From Lachnospiraceae bacterium (GTDB lineage Bacteria; Bacillota; Clostridia; Lachnospirales; Lachnospiraceae): a DNA stretch of 64,000 bases. Made by a program: the position numbers and the translations under genes. The notes under the pieces were generated by a model, which saw only the letters and a list, made by a program, of their open reading frames with translations, made no database searches and was not told the DNA's origin. The stretch's first letter is position 1; each line of letters starts with the position of its first letter. The DNA lies in assembly GCA_902363825.1 (NCBI GenBank), contig CABJBK010000005.1, positions 62,001-126,000 on the forward strand, written 5' to 3'. Below, in pieces: positions 36,519 to 44,487 of the stretch.

Positions 36519-37352
36519 ATGCTTACAATGCAAAAATACGAAGGAGTCGGAAACGACTACCTGATTCTGGATCCAAACAGAAATGAACTGAAGCTGGAAG
36601 AAAATCAGATCAAAATGCTCTGCCGCAGAAATTTTGGCGTGGGGGCGGATGGAATTTTGTACGGCCCGCTTTATGCCAATCAGAAGATCTTTTTCCGTAT
36701 TTTTAATCCGGATGGCAGTGAGGCGGAACGCAGTGGGATCGGAGCCTGTATTTTTGCGGCATATCTGCGGGATGCGGGCTGCATCCATGGAAAGAAGGTG
36801 CGCCTCTACAGTAAAGCAGGGGAGAATGAGGTCGTATATCTGGAAGATGGCAGGATGCGTGTGAAAATGGGAAAGCCGGTGTTTGCCTGCGAAAAGATCC
36901 CGGTCACTGGTGTGGAGGATGAGATCGTAAACCTGCCGCTTCTATTTCACGGAGAACTTTATAATGCAACCTGTGTATCGGTGGGAAACCCGAACTGCGT
37001 CATTATGATGGAGGATGTCTCCGGGGGACGGGCAAGAGAACTGGGACCCTATGTAGAGCACGCGGCGCGTTTCCCAAACCGTATGAATTTGCAGCTGTGC
37101 CGTGTCGTTGACCGCGCGCATATCAAAATCGAGATCTATGAGCGGGGAACCGGTTACATCCTCGCGTCCGGGACCGGAGCCTGTGCGGCAGCGGCAGCAT
37201 CTTACCGTATGGGGCTTACCGACCGCACGGTTTTCGTGGAGATGCCGGGGGGAACCCTGCTTGTGGAGACAAAGGAGGACCTTACGATGTATCTGACCGG
37301 AAGCGCGCGGGCAGTCGGCACGTTTTTTGTGGCGGAGCACTTTTTTGCCTGA
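36519..37352 (+). CDS. DapF-family protein with both catalytic cysteines replaced by serine
   Basis: Homologue of diaminopimelate epimerase, 277 residues, full length with two DapF halves. Normal DapF has a catalytic Cys in each half, in the motifs CGNG and ACGTGAC (Cys73 and Cys217 in Haemophilus). Here these read RSGIGAC with Ser72 and ASGTGAC with Ser217. The KYEGVGNDYL start, DGSEAE and ERGTGY elements are conserved. So it belongs to the fold but may not be a standard epimerase; related activities or a weak Ser/Ser enzyme are possible. The ATG at 36519 is preceded by GGGG at 8 bp. No other lysine gene is near. Confidence 0.85.
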   Translation: MLTMQKYEGVGNDYLILDPNRNELKLEENQIKMLCRRNFGVGADGILYGPLYANQKIFFRIFNPDGSEAERSGIGACIFAAYLRDAGCIHGKKVRLYSKAGENEVVYLEDGRMRVKMGKPVFACEKIPVTGVEDEIVNLPLLFHGELYNATCVSVGNPNCVIMMEDVSGGRARELGPYVEHAARFPNRMNLQLCRVVDRAHIKIEIYERGTGYILASGTGACAAAAASYRMGLTDRTVFVEMPGGTLLVETKEDLTMYLTGSARAVGTFFVAEHFFA

Positions 37353-37360
37353 AATTCAAG

Positions 37361-37389
37361 TTGCAACCGTTTTTGTTTCGTATTATAAT
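37361..37389 (+). promoter_or_regulatory. Predicted promoter of argS
   Basis: TTGCAA at 37361-37366 and a perfect TATAAT at 37384-37389 with a 17 bp spacer. Confidence 0.7.
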
Positions 37390-37431
37390 AAGCGTTAAAT
37401 GACATCGTTTCAGTACGGAGAGGAAAAGAAT

Positions 37432-39198
37432 ATGAAAAAAATCTTGGATAGGATCACAGACGAAGTAAAAACAGCTTTTACCGCCTGTGGATATGATGAA
37501 AAATATGCAAAGGTCACGCTGTCAAACCGGCCGGATCTCTGTGAGTATCAGTGTAACGGGGCAATGGCAGCGGTCAAGGAATATAAGAAGGCACCGCTTA
37601 TCATTGCGGAAGAAGTTGCGGCAAAATTAAAGGAGAATCCGGTGTTTTCCATGGCGGAAGCGGTAAAACCGGGATTTTTGAACTTAAAACTCTGCGACGC
37701 GTTTGTCGCAGAGTTCATGAATGACATGGATGCAGATGCGCGTCTCGGCTGTGAAGAGGCAAAGGAGCCGAAAACAATCATCATTGATTACGGCGGACCA
37801 AACGTTGCGAAGCCGCTTCATGTCGGACACCTGCGTTCCGCGGTGATCGGAGAGAGCATCAAACGTATCGGAAAATTTATGGGACATCATATCATCGGGG
37901 ATGTGCATCTCGGTGACTGGGGACTGCAGATGGGACTCATTATCACGGAGTTAAAACTGCGCAGACCGGAGCTTGTATATTTTGATGAAAACTACAGCGG
38001 AGAATATCCGGCAGAGCCACCGTTTACGATCTCAGAACTGGAAGAGATCTATCCGACGGCAAGCAAAAAGTCCAAAGAGGATGCTTCTTATAAGGAAGCT
38101 GCCATGCAGGCAACGTATGAATTGCAGCATGGAAGAAAGGGATATCAGGCACTGCTTTCCCATATTTTAAACGTGTCAGTCACAGACTTAAAGCGCAATT
38201 ATGAGAACTTAAATGTGTCTTTTGAGCTCTGGAAAGGGGAATCCGACGCACAGCCGTATATCCCGGATATGGTAAAGAAAATGAAAGAGGACGGCTTTGC
38301 CTATATCAGTGACGGCGCGCTGGTCGTGGATGTCAAAGAGGAAAGTGATACCAAGGAAGTTCCGCCGTGCATGATCTTAAAATCAGACGGTGCGTCACTC
38401 TACAATACGACCGACCTTGCAACGATCGTATGGCGTATGAAAGACTATGATCCGGACATGCTCATCTATGTGGTGGACAAGCGTCAGGAACTGTATTTTA
38501 CCCAGGTATTCCGCTGTGCGAGAAAGACAGGACTCGTCAAACCGGAAACAGAGTTAAAATTCCTCGGATTTGGTACCATGAACGGAAAAGACGGAAAGCC
38601 TTTCAAGACCAGAGAGGGCGGCGTAATGCGCCTGGAAGTACTGCTTTCCGAGATCAATGAGGAAATGTATAATAAGATCCGTGACAATCAGAATATGACC
38701 GATGAGGAAGCAAGAAAGACAGCGAAGATCGTTGCGCTCTCAGCGGTCAAATACGGAGATCTTTCCAATCAGGCTTCCAAGGATTATATTTTTGATATCG
38801 AACGGTTTACTTCTTTTGAAGGAAATACGGGACCCTATATCCTTTATACGATCGTCCGTATCAAGTCCATTTTAAACAAATACAAAGATGCCGGAAAGAG
38901 CGCGGACGGAGCGAAGATCCTGCCGCCGCATTCTGAAGATGAAAAAGCGCTGATGCTTGAGATCAGCAGATTCAATGCGATGATGGAAAATGCGTTTGAG
39001 GAGACAGCACCGCATAAAGTGTGTGCCTATATCTATGATGTGGCAAATGCGTTCAATCATTTTTACCACAATACCAAAATCATGGCAGAAGAAGATGTGA
39101 CACTTCAGGCTTCCTATATCAGACTTTTAGAGCTGACAAAGCGTGTGCTTGAAACCTGTATCGATGTACTCGGCTTCAGCGCACCGGATAAAATGTAA
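37432..39198 (+). CDS. argS: Arginyl-tRNA synthetase
   Basis: Class I synthetase charging tRNA-Arg, 588 residues. The N-terminal Add-1 domain (about 1-110) is followed by the Rossmann core with the HIGH-equivalent AKPLHVGHLRS, and a region MNGKDGKPFKTREGG in place of the KMSK loop, as is common for ArgRS. The C-terminal DALR anticodon domain ends near ETCIDVLGFSAPDKM. The ATG at 37432 is preceded by GGAGAGG. It has its own promoter and a terminator; no T-box is present. Confidence 0.97.
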   Translation: MKKILDRITDEVKTAFTACGYDEKYAKVTLSNRPDLCEYQCNGAMAAVKEYKKAPLIIAEEVAAKLKENPVFSMAEAVKPGFLNLKLCDAFVAEFMNDMDADARLGCEEAKEPKTIIIDYGGPNVAKPLHVGHLRSAVIGESIKRIGKFMGHHIIGDVHLGDWGLQMGLIITELKLRRPELVYFDENYSGEYPAEPPFTISELEEIYPTASKKSKEDASYKEAAMQATYELQHGRKGYQALLSHILNVSVTDLKRNYENLNVSFELWKGESDAQPYIPDMVKKMKEDGFAYISDGALVVDVKEESDTKEVPPCMILKSDGASLYNTTDLATIVWRMKDYDPDMLIYVVDKRQELYFTQVFRCARKTGLVKPETELKFLGFGTMNGKDGKPFKTREGGVMRLEVLLSEINEEMYNKIRDNQNMTDEEARKTAKIVALSAVKYGDLSNQASKDYIFDIERFTSFEGNTGPYILYTIVRIKSILNKYKDAGKSADGAKILPPHSEDEKALMLEISRFNAMMENAFEETAPHKVCAYIYDVANAFNHFYHNTKIMAEEDVTLQASYIRLLELTKRVLETCIDVLGFSAPDKM

Positions 39199-39239
39199 AA
39201 AAATCTGACCCTAAGATGCGTCTGCGGGAAAGGTATTTG

Positions 39240-39272
39240 ATACCTGTGCCCTTTTTGGACACAGGTATTTTC
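39240..39272 (+). terminator. Rho-independent terminator after argS
   Basis: ATACCTGTG pairs with CACAGGTAT, extended by CC/GG across a bulged A, followed by TTTTC. Confidence 0.75.
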
Positions 39273-39282
39273 TATATATACT
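39255..39282 (+). promoter_or_regulatory. Possible promoter of hydF
   Basis: TTGGAC at 39255-39260 and TATACT at 39277-39282 with a 16 bp spacer. The -35 lies in the argS terminator stem. Confidence 0.45.
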
Positions 39283-39314
39283 AAGTGGGATAGAAGACTT
39301 AGGAGGAAAAAGAT

Positions 39315-40520
39315 ATGCAGGCAACGTTAAATCAGACACCAACAGCAAACCGGACACACATCGGCTTCTTTGGAAAAATGAACAGTGGAAAGTCATCGCT
39401 TATCAATGCCCTGGCAAATCAGGAAATTTCCATTGTTTCCGAAGTGAGCGGAACAACGACGGATCCGGTAAAAAAATCCATGGAGATCCATGGGATCGGA
39501 CCGTGTGTGCTCGTCGATACCGCAGGTTTTGATGATATCGGAGAGCTTGGAGAAAAGCGTGTGGAGCTGACCAAAAAGGCGGCGGAAAAGACAGATATCG
39601 CGGTTATCCTGTTTCAGGATGATGACATGGAAAAAGAGATCGGCTGGTATGAATTTTTCAAAAAAATGCAGACACCGGTCGTTGCGGTCATCAATAAGAC
39701 AGATATTTTGGAGAATGTTCCAAAGTTAAAACAGCGGGTGGAGGAGCAGCTTCACGCGCCGGTGCTCTGCCTTAGTGCCCGAAAGCGTGAAGGCATTGAA
39801 GAATTAAAAAACCGTCTGGTCGAAGTATCGCCGTCGGCGGCGGAAAAACGGTTCATCACGGGTGGTCTGGTTTCCGAGGGCGATACGGTTTTGCTCGTCA
39901 TGCCACAGGATATCCAGGCACCGGAGGGCAGGCTGATCCTGCCGCAGGTACAGACGATCCGGGAACTTTTAGATAAAAAATGTCTGGTCATGAGCGCAAC
40001 GACCGATAAGATGGAACAGGCACTGGAGGCTATGGCAAAACCGCCGAAGCTCATCATCACGGATTCCCAGGTTTACAAAACGGTTTATGAAAAGAAGCCG
40101 GAGGAGAGCAGCCTTACCTCGTTTTCCACGCTGTTCGCCGCATATAAGGGAGACATTCATTATTATGTGGAAAGCGCAAAGAAGATCGAAGCGCTGACCG
40201 AAGATTCAAAAGTGCTGATCGCCGAGTGCTGTACGCATGCGCCGCTCAAAGAAGATATCGGAAGAGAGAAGCTGCCGCGTTTCTTAAGAAAGAGAGTGGG
40301 CAGCGGACTTGGGATCGACATTGTGAGCGGTTCGGATTTCCCGGAAGATCTTTCGTCTTATGATCTTGTGATCCAGTGCGGAGCCTGTATGTTTAACCGC
40401 AAATATGTGATGTCACGGATCCTGCAGGCAAAGGAACAGAAAGTACCGATGTCAAATTACGGGATCGTGATCGCCTATCTGAACGGCATACTGGACAAAA
40501 TAACAATACCGGAGGAATGA
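39315..40520 (+). CDS. hydF: [FeFe] hydrogenase maturation GTPase HydF
   Basis: Scaffold GTPase on which the 2Fe subcluster of the hydrogenase H-cluster is assembled. The protein has 401 residues: an N-terminal Era-like GTPase with P-loop GFFGKMNSGKSS, DTAGF and NKTD, a dimerisation domain, and a C-terminal cluster domain with ECCTHAP and QCGACMFNR, providing the Cys ligands. It is followed by the TM1266-type regulator and hydE, forming a maturation operon. hydG is not in the window. The start has TAGGAGGAAAAAG upstream. Confidence 0.95.
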   Translation: MQATLNQTPTANRTHIGFFGKMNSGKSSLINALANQEISIVSEVSGTTTDPVKKSMEIHGIGPCVLVDTAGFDDIGELGEKRVELTKKAAEKTDIAVILFQDDDMEKEIGWYEFFKKMQTPVVAVINKTDILENVPKLKQRVEEQLHAPVLCLSARKREGIEELKNRLVEVSPSAAEKRFITGGLVSEGDTVLLVMPQDIQAPEGRLILPQVQTIRELLDKKCLVMSATTDKMEQALEAMAKPPKLIITDSQVYKTVYEKKPEESSLTSFSTLFAAYKGDIHYYVESAKKIEALTEDSKVLIAECCTHAPLKEDIGREKLPRFLRKRVGSGLGIDIVSGSDFPEDLSSYDLVIQCGACMFNRKYVMSRILQAKEQKVPMSNYGIVIAYLNGILDKITIPEE

Positions 40521-40523
40521 GTG

Positions 40524-40775
40524 ATGGATACAAGGATCGCGATCATTGCTATCGTCGTGGAAAATCCGGAGCATGTGGAGGAACTGAACCGGATCTTACA
40601 CAAGTACAGCGAATATATCATCGGGCGGATGGGAATCCCGTATCAGAAACGGAACATATCCCTGATCAGCGTAGCGATCGACGCGCCGGCAGATGTGATC
40701 AGTTCCCTGTCGGGAAAGATCGGAATGTTAAAAGGAATCAACGCAAAGACAGTATATTCCAAGCTGTCGGAGTAG
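40524..40775 (+). CDS. TM1266-family putative iron-only hydrogenase system regulator
   Basis: Protein of 83 residues with a ferredoxin-like ACT-type fold pattern, beginning MDTRIAIIAIVVENP and containing IIGRMGIPY. This matches the TM1266 family, often encoded next to hydrogenase maturation genes and predicted to be a NikR-like regulatory domain without a DNA-binding part. Its role is not established. The ATG at 40524 has GGAGG 8 bp upstream; the GTG at 40521 is an alternative. It lies 3 bp after the hydF stop. Confidence 0.85.
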   Translation: MDTRIAIIAIVVENPEHVEELNRILHKYSEYIIGRMGIPYQKRNISLISVAIDAPADVISSLSGKIGMLKGINAKTVYSKLSE

Positions 40776-40789
40776 GAAAAGGAAGAAAA

Positions 40790-41848
40790 ATGCAGACAGT
40801 ACATGAGTTGATCGATAAATTGAATAAGGAACATGCGCTAGAGAAAGAGGAATGGGTATTTCTGCTCGGACACCGGACGAAAGAGGACGCCGAATATCTG
40901 TTTTCCTGCGCGAGAAAGCAGCAGCAGAAATATTTTGGGAATTGTGTATACACGAGAGGGCTGATCGAGTTTACAAACATCTGCCGGAACGACTGCTATT
41001 ACTGCGGGATACGAAAGAGCAATCCGAATGCGGAGCGTTACCGCCTTACGACCGAACAGATCTTATCCTGCGCAAAGAACGGGTATGAGCTGGGATTTCG
41101 TACCTTTGTGCTGCAGGGCGGTGAGGATCTGGCATATAAGGATGAAGATATCGTCTGTCTTGTGCGCACCATAAAAGAGGCGTATCCGGACTGCGCGGTT
41201 ACCTTGTCGATCGGGGAAAAAAGTTACGAGAGCTATCAGAAATATTTTGACGCGGGGGCAGACCGTTATCTGCTGCGCCATGAGACCGCGGACGAGGTCC
41301 ATTACCGGAAACTGCATCCGGCGGAACTTTCCTTAGAACACAGGAAACAGTGTCTTTATGATCTGAAAGAGATTGGGTATCAGGTGGGCTGCGGATTTAT
41401 GGTGGGTTCACCTGGACAGACTTATGAGACACTTGCGGAGGATATGCTGTTTATTACAAAATTGCAGCCGCAGATGGTAGGCATCGGTCCGTTCATCCCG
41501 CATCATGATACGCCGTTTCGGGAAGAACAGGCGGGAACGTTGGAGCTTACGCTGTTTCTGCTTGGGCTGCTTCGGCTTTTGATCCCGAATCTGCTGCTTC
41601 CGGCGACAACAGCGCTTGGTACCATAGCGCCGACCGGCAGGGAACAAGGGATCCTCGCCGGGGCAAATGTGGTCATGCCGAACCTTTCTCCGGTCGGTGT
41701 ACGAAAAAAATATGAGCTTTACGACAATAAGATCTGCACCGGAGACGAGGCGGCTGAGTGCCGGGGATGCTTAAACCGCCGCATGGAGAGCATCGGGTAT
41801 GAACTCGTGGTAGACCGCGGCGATTTTGTGCCGGTAAGCGGTTTATAA
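40790..41848 (+). CDS. hydE: [FeFe] hydrogenase maturase HydE (radical SAM)
   Basis: Radical SAM enzyme of 352 residues needed for building the diiron subcluster of the H-cluster. The cluster motif CRNDCYYCG (CxxxCxxC) lies near residue 65, followed by the family pattern RYRLTTEQIL, QGGED and GFMVGSPGQT. The protein ends with CRGCLNRRMESIGYE. The ATG at 40790 is preceded by GGAAGA and gives the usual length; an in-frame open stretch upstream only reads through the TM1266-type gene in another frame. It is the last gene of the maturation operon. Confidence 0.94.
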   Translation: MQTVHELIDKLNKEHALEKEEWVFLLGHRTKEDAEYLFSCARKQQQKYFGNCVYTRGLIEFTNICRNDCYYCGIRKSNPNAERYRLTTEQILSCAKNGYELGFRTFVLQGGEDLAYKDEDIVCLVRTIKEAYPDCAVTLSIGEKSYESYQKYFDAGADRYLLRHETADEVHYRKLHPAELSLEHRKQCLYDLKEIGYQVGCGFMVGSPGQTYETLAEDMLFITKLQPQMVGIGPFIPHHDTPFREEQAGTLELTLFLLGLLRLLIPNLLLPATTALGTIAPTGREQGILAGANVVMPNLSPVGVRKKYELYDNKICTGDEAAECRGCLNRRMESIGYELVVDRGDFVPVSGL

Positions 41849-41888
41849 AAATTTCATGAAGTTGAGAAGTTTTTTACTTTTCGGAAAC

Positions 41889-41917
41889 TTGACAGAAATG
41901 ACAGTTAGGCTTATGAT
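41889..41917 (+). promoter_or_regulatory. Predicted strong promoter of the COG0523 pair
   Basis: A perfect TTGACA at 41889-41894 and TATGAT at 41912-41917 with a 17 bp spacer. Transcription would start near 41924. Confidence 0.75.
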
Positions 41918-41933
41918 TTCATGTGATGAATAA

Positions 41934-42000
41934 AAAGGGCGGGGAAAGTGTACCCTTTCGTTAATGGATTGAAGCGGCGGAGAACCGTAAAAAAAGGAGA
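41934..42000 (+). other. Structured leader before the COG0523 pair
   Basis: The roughly 87-base leader has two possible hairpins: AAAGGG with CCCTTT (41934-41958, 13-base loop with GGGG) and CGG with CCG around an AGAA tetraloop (41978-41987), just before the ribosome binding site. I do not recognise a known riboswitch class. Confidence 0.4.
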
Positions 42001-42010
42001 TTGATATATT

Positions 42011-43096
42011 ATGACAAAGATTGACATTATTTCCGGGTTCCTTGGAGCAGGAAAGACCACATTTATTAAGAAGATGATCGACGAAGTCTTTCACGGACAG
42101 AAGATCGTCTTAATCGAGAACGAGTTCGGTGAAGTTGGTATCGATGGCGGATTCTTAAAGGATTCCGGTATCCAGATCAGCGAAATGAATTCCGGCTGCA
42201 TCTGCTGTTCCCTGGTAGGAGATTTCGGTAAAAACCTGAATGAGGTGATCACAAAATATCATCCGGACCGTATCCTGATCGAGCCGTCCGGCGTTGGAAA
42301 ACTTTCAGATGTTATGAAATCCGTGATCGACATTGAGAAAGAGCAGGATGTAAAATTGAATGCGCTTGTAACCGTAGTCAATTCCTTAAAGGCATCCAAG
42401 CAGATGAAAGCGTTTGGTGAGTTCTTCAATAACCAGATCGAGTTTGCGACCACTGTTATTTTGAGCAGAACACAGAACGCAACACCGGAACAGCTTGAAT
42501 TCTGCGTAAAGCAGATCCAGAATCTGAATCCGAAAGCGGCTGTGATCACAACAGACTGGGATAAGATCTCCGGCGAGCAGATCTTAAAGGCAATGGAAGG
42601 ACAGGATACCCTTGAGATGGAACTCCTTGCAGAGGAGCGTCATGCAAAAGAGGCAGAAGAACATGAGCATGAACATCACCATCATGATCACGACCATGAA
42701 GAGCACGATCATCACGATCATGACCACGAAGAGCATGACCATCATCACGAGCATGGCGAGAACTGCACCTGCGGCTGCCATGACCATGATCACGAACATC
42801 ATCACCATCATCATGCGGATGATGTATTTACAAGCTGGGGCAAGGAAACTCCGCATAAATACGAGAAGTCTGTCATTGAAAATGCGCTGAAGAAATTTGT
42901 GGATACCGAAGAGTACGGCGTTATCTTGCGTGCGAAGGGTATGGTAGAATCCACAGACGGTTCATGGATCTACTTTGACATGGTTTCCGGCGAGTACGAA
43001 CTGCGTGAGGGTGAACCGGATTACACCGGACGTCTGTGCGTGATCGGAACTGACTTAAAAGAGGACAAATTAGAAGAACTGTTTGAATTAGTATAA
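42011..43096 (+). CDS. COG0523 (CobW/ZNG1-like) GTPase with histidine-rich loop
   Basis: G3E-family GTPase of 361 residues, probably a metal chaperone. The P-loop GFLGAGKTTF is at about residues 10-19, followed by ENEFGEVGIDG and the metal motif GCICC (CxCC). The G4 motif NKxD is replaced by SRTQ. Between residues about 217 and 272 there is a loop with some 27 histidines plus CTCGC, which can bind several metal ions. A C-terminal CobW_C domain of about 85 residues follows. The start has GGAG upstream. It is followed 28 bp later by a related gene. The metal, zinc by family analogy, is not shown. Confidence 0.92.
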   Translation: MTKIDIISGFLGAGKTTFIKKMIDEVFHGQKIVLIENEFGEVGIDGGFLKDSGIQISEMNSGCICCSLVGDFGKNLNEVITKYHPDRILIEPSGVGKLSDVMKSVIDIEKEQDVKLNALVTVVNSLKASKQMKAFGEFFNNQIEFATTVILSRTQNATPEQLEFCVKQIQNLNPKAAVITTDWDKISGEQILKAMEGQDTLEMELLAEERHAKEAEEHEHEHHHHDHDHEEHDHHDHDHEEHDHHHEHGENCTCGCHDHDHEHHHHHHADDVFTSWGKETPHKYEKSVIENALKKFVDTEEYGVILRAKGMVESTDGSWIYFDMVSGEYELREGEPDYTGRLCVIGTDLKEDKLEELFELV

Positions 43097-43124
43097 GGAA
43101 ATGAAAAGAAGGGAGGCGCCTGCC

Positions 43125-44072
43125 TTGGAAGAAATACCAGTATATTTATTTACCGGATTTATGGACAGCGGAAAGACAACGCTGGTAAATGAAACACTGT
43201 ATGATCAGGACTTTGGCAACGGGGCAAAGACGCTTATCATTGCCTGCGAAGATGGAGATGTGGAGTATGATGAGGCAAAGTTAAAGACCATCAACGCGAA
43301 GCTTCTTATGATCGAGAAAGAGGAAGATTTCACGGAAGAACTGCTTCATAATGTAAATCTTCAGTATCTGCCGGAACAGGTGTTTATTGAATACAACGGA
43401 ACCTGGGAAATGGCAAAGATCCTGGAGACCAAGCTGCCGGATGGCTGGATGATCGTTCAGTCACTCGCTACCGTGGATGCAACGACCTATGAGATGTATC
43501 TTGCGAATATGCGTTCCATGATCATGGAGCAGCTGTTTAAAGCGGATGTCGTGATCTTTAACCGCTGTGATGATAATACACCAAAGGGCAAGTTCCGGCG
43601 TTCCGTAAAAGCGTTGAACCGGAAAGCGCAGATCGTATATGAACGTGCGGACGGCACGATCGATGAGGGCGATAATGAGGAACTTCCATACGACATCACA
43701 CAGGATTTTATCGATCTGAGTGATGCGGATTATGGTCTGTGGTATCTGGACGCGATGGACAATCCAAAGCGTTACGATGGCAAGACTGTGAAATTCCTTG
43801 CGCTTGTATACAATCCGGACAAGATGCGCAAAAAAGGCATGTTCGTACCGGGACGTTTCGCGATGACCTGTTGCGCGGCAGATATCCAGTTTGTAGGGTT
43901 TAAATGCAAATATCCGAAGGCGGATGAGATCGCGCATAAATCCTGGATCACGATCACTGCAAAGGTGAAAGTGGAGTTCGCAAAAGAATACCGGGGAAAA
44001 GGGCCGGTGTTATATCCGGTATCCATTGAACCTGCGGAGAAACCGGAAGACGAACTGGTTTATTTCTCATAA
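43125..44072 (+). CDS. COG0523-related GTPase without CxCC motif
   Basis: G3E-family-like protein of 315 residues. It starts EEIPVYLFTGFMDSGKTTL with a P-loop of the form GFMDSGKT. Where the first COG0523 protein has CxCC this one has IACEDGDVEYDE, so that metal site is missing. The G4-like sequence is FNRCDD. The C-terminal half is distinct and holds CCAAD and GFKCKYP. The TTG at 43125 is preferred because GGGAGG is 8 bp upstream; an ATG at 43101 has no proper site. It is operonic with the preceding gene and may act as its partner. Confidence 0.82.
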   Translation: MEEIPVYLFTGFMDSGKTTLVNETLYDQDFGNGAKTLIIACEDGDVEYDEAKLKTINAKLLMIEKEEDFTEELLHNVNLQYLPEQVFIEYNGTWEMAKILETKLPDGWMIVQSLATVDATTYEMYLANMRSMIMEQLFKADVVIFNRCDDNTPKGKFRRSVKALNRKAQIVYERADGTIDEGDNEELPYDITQDFIDLSDADYGLWYLDAMDNPKRYDGKTVKFLALVYNPDKMRKKGMFVPGRFAMTCCAADIQFVGFKCKYPKADEIAHKSWITITAKVKVEFAKEYRGKGPVLYPVSIEPAEKPEDELVYFS

Positions 44073-44107
44073 GAGAAGCAGATTTTAAAAATCTCGAAAG
44101 AAACTTC

Positions 44108-44136
44108 TTGACAGGAACACTGGAAAGTAGTAAAGT
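44108..44136 (+). promoter_or_regulatory. Predicted promoter of the Trp T-box importer operon
   Basis: TTGACA at 44108-44113 and TAAAGT at 44131-44136 with a 17 bp spacer. Confidence 0.6.
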
Positions 44137-44149
44137 ATGATTCATAGAA

Positions 44150-44408
44150 AAACCGTTGAAAAAGAGTAGTAGGTTAGCGAAATGCATTCAGAGAGCCTCC
44201 GGTGGTGGGATGGAGACAGCAGGCAGTTAATTGAATGGACTTTTGAGGGCGGCTTCGAAGTTTAACGTAGAGGCCGACGGGGATCCGAACCCGTTACCAG
44301 TTCGGCGTGTATGCCAGTACATGAGTGAGTGGACGTTCGTCAATTTGAGTGGTACCGCGATAATAAGATTTTATTACCGTCTCAAGCATTAGCTTGAGGC
44401 GGTTTTTT
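44150..44408 (+). promoter_or_regulatory. T-box riboswitch, tryptophan specific, before the importer
   Basis: The T-box sequence GAGTGGTACCGCG is at 44347-44359 and the terminator (CCGTCTCAAGC with its complement and six T) at 44377-44408. The specifier is TGG at 44236-44238 in the context GAA-TGG-ACTTTT-GAG, as in the trpE leader. The stem IIA/B element CCGTTACC lies at about 44310. It couples importer expression to uncharged tRNA-Trp. Confidence 0.93.
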
Positions 44409-44487
44409 CATGGAAAAGGCATGGGAACCTGAAAAACAGCAGTAGCAGAGGAGTCCGGAGAAATCCGGCAGAAAGAGAGGAATTATT

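Noticed and set aside
40517..40789. 91-codon N-terminal extension of hydE
   Set aside because: It only reads through the TM1266-type gene in another frame. The ATG at 40790 has a ribosome binding site and gives the normal HydE start and length.
42655..42820. CAT/CAC-rich tract looking like a tandem repeat or CRISPR-like array
   Set aside because: It is the coding sequence of the histidine-rich loop; units are irregular and in frame, without spacers.
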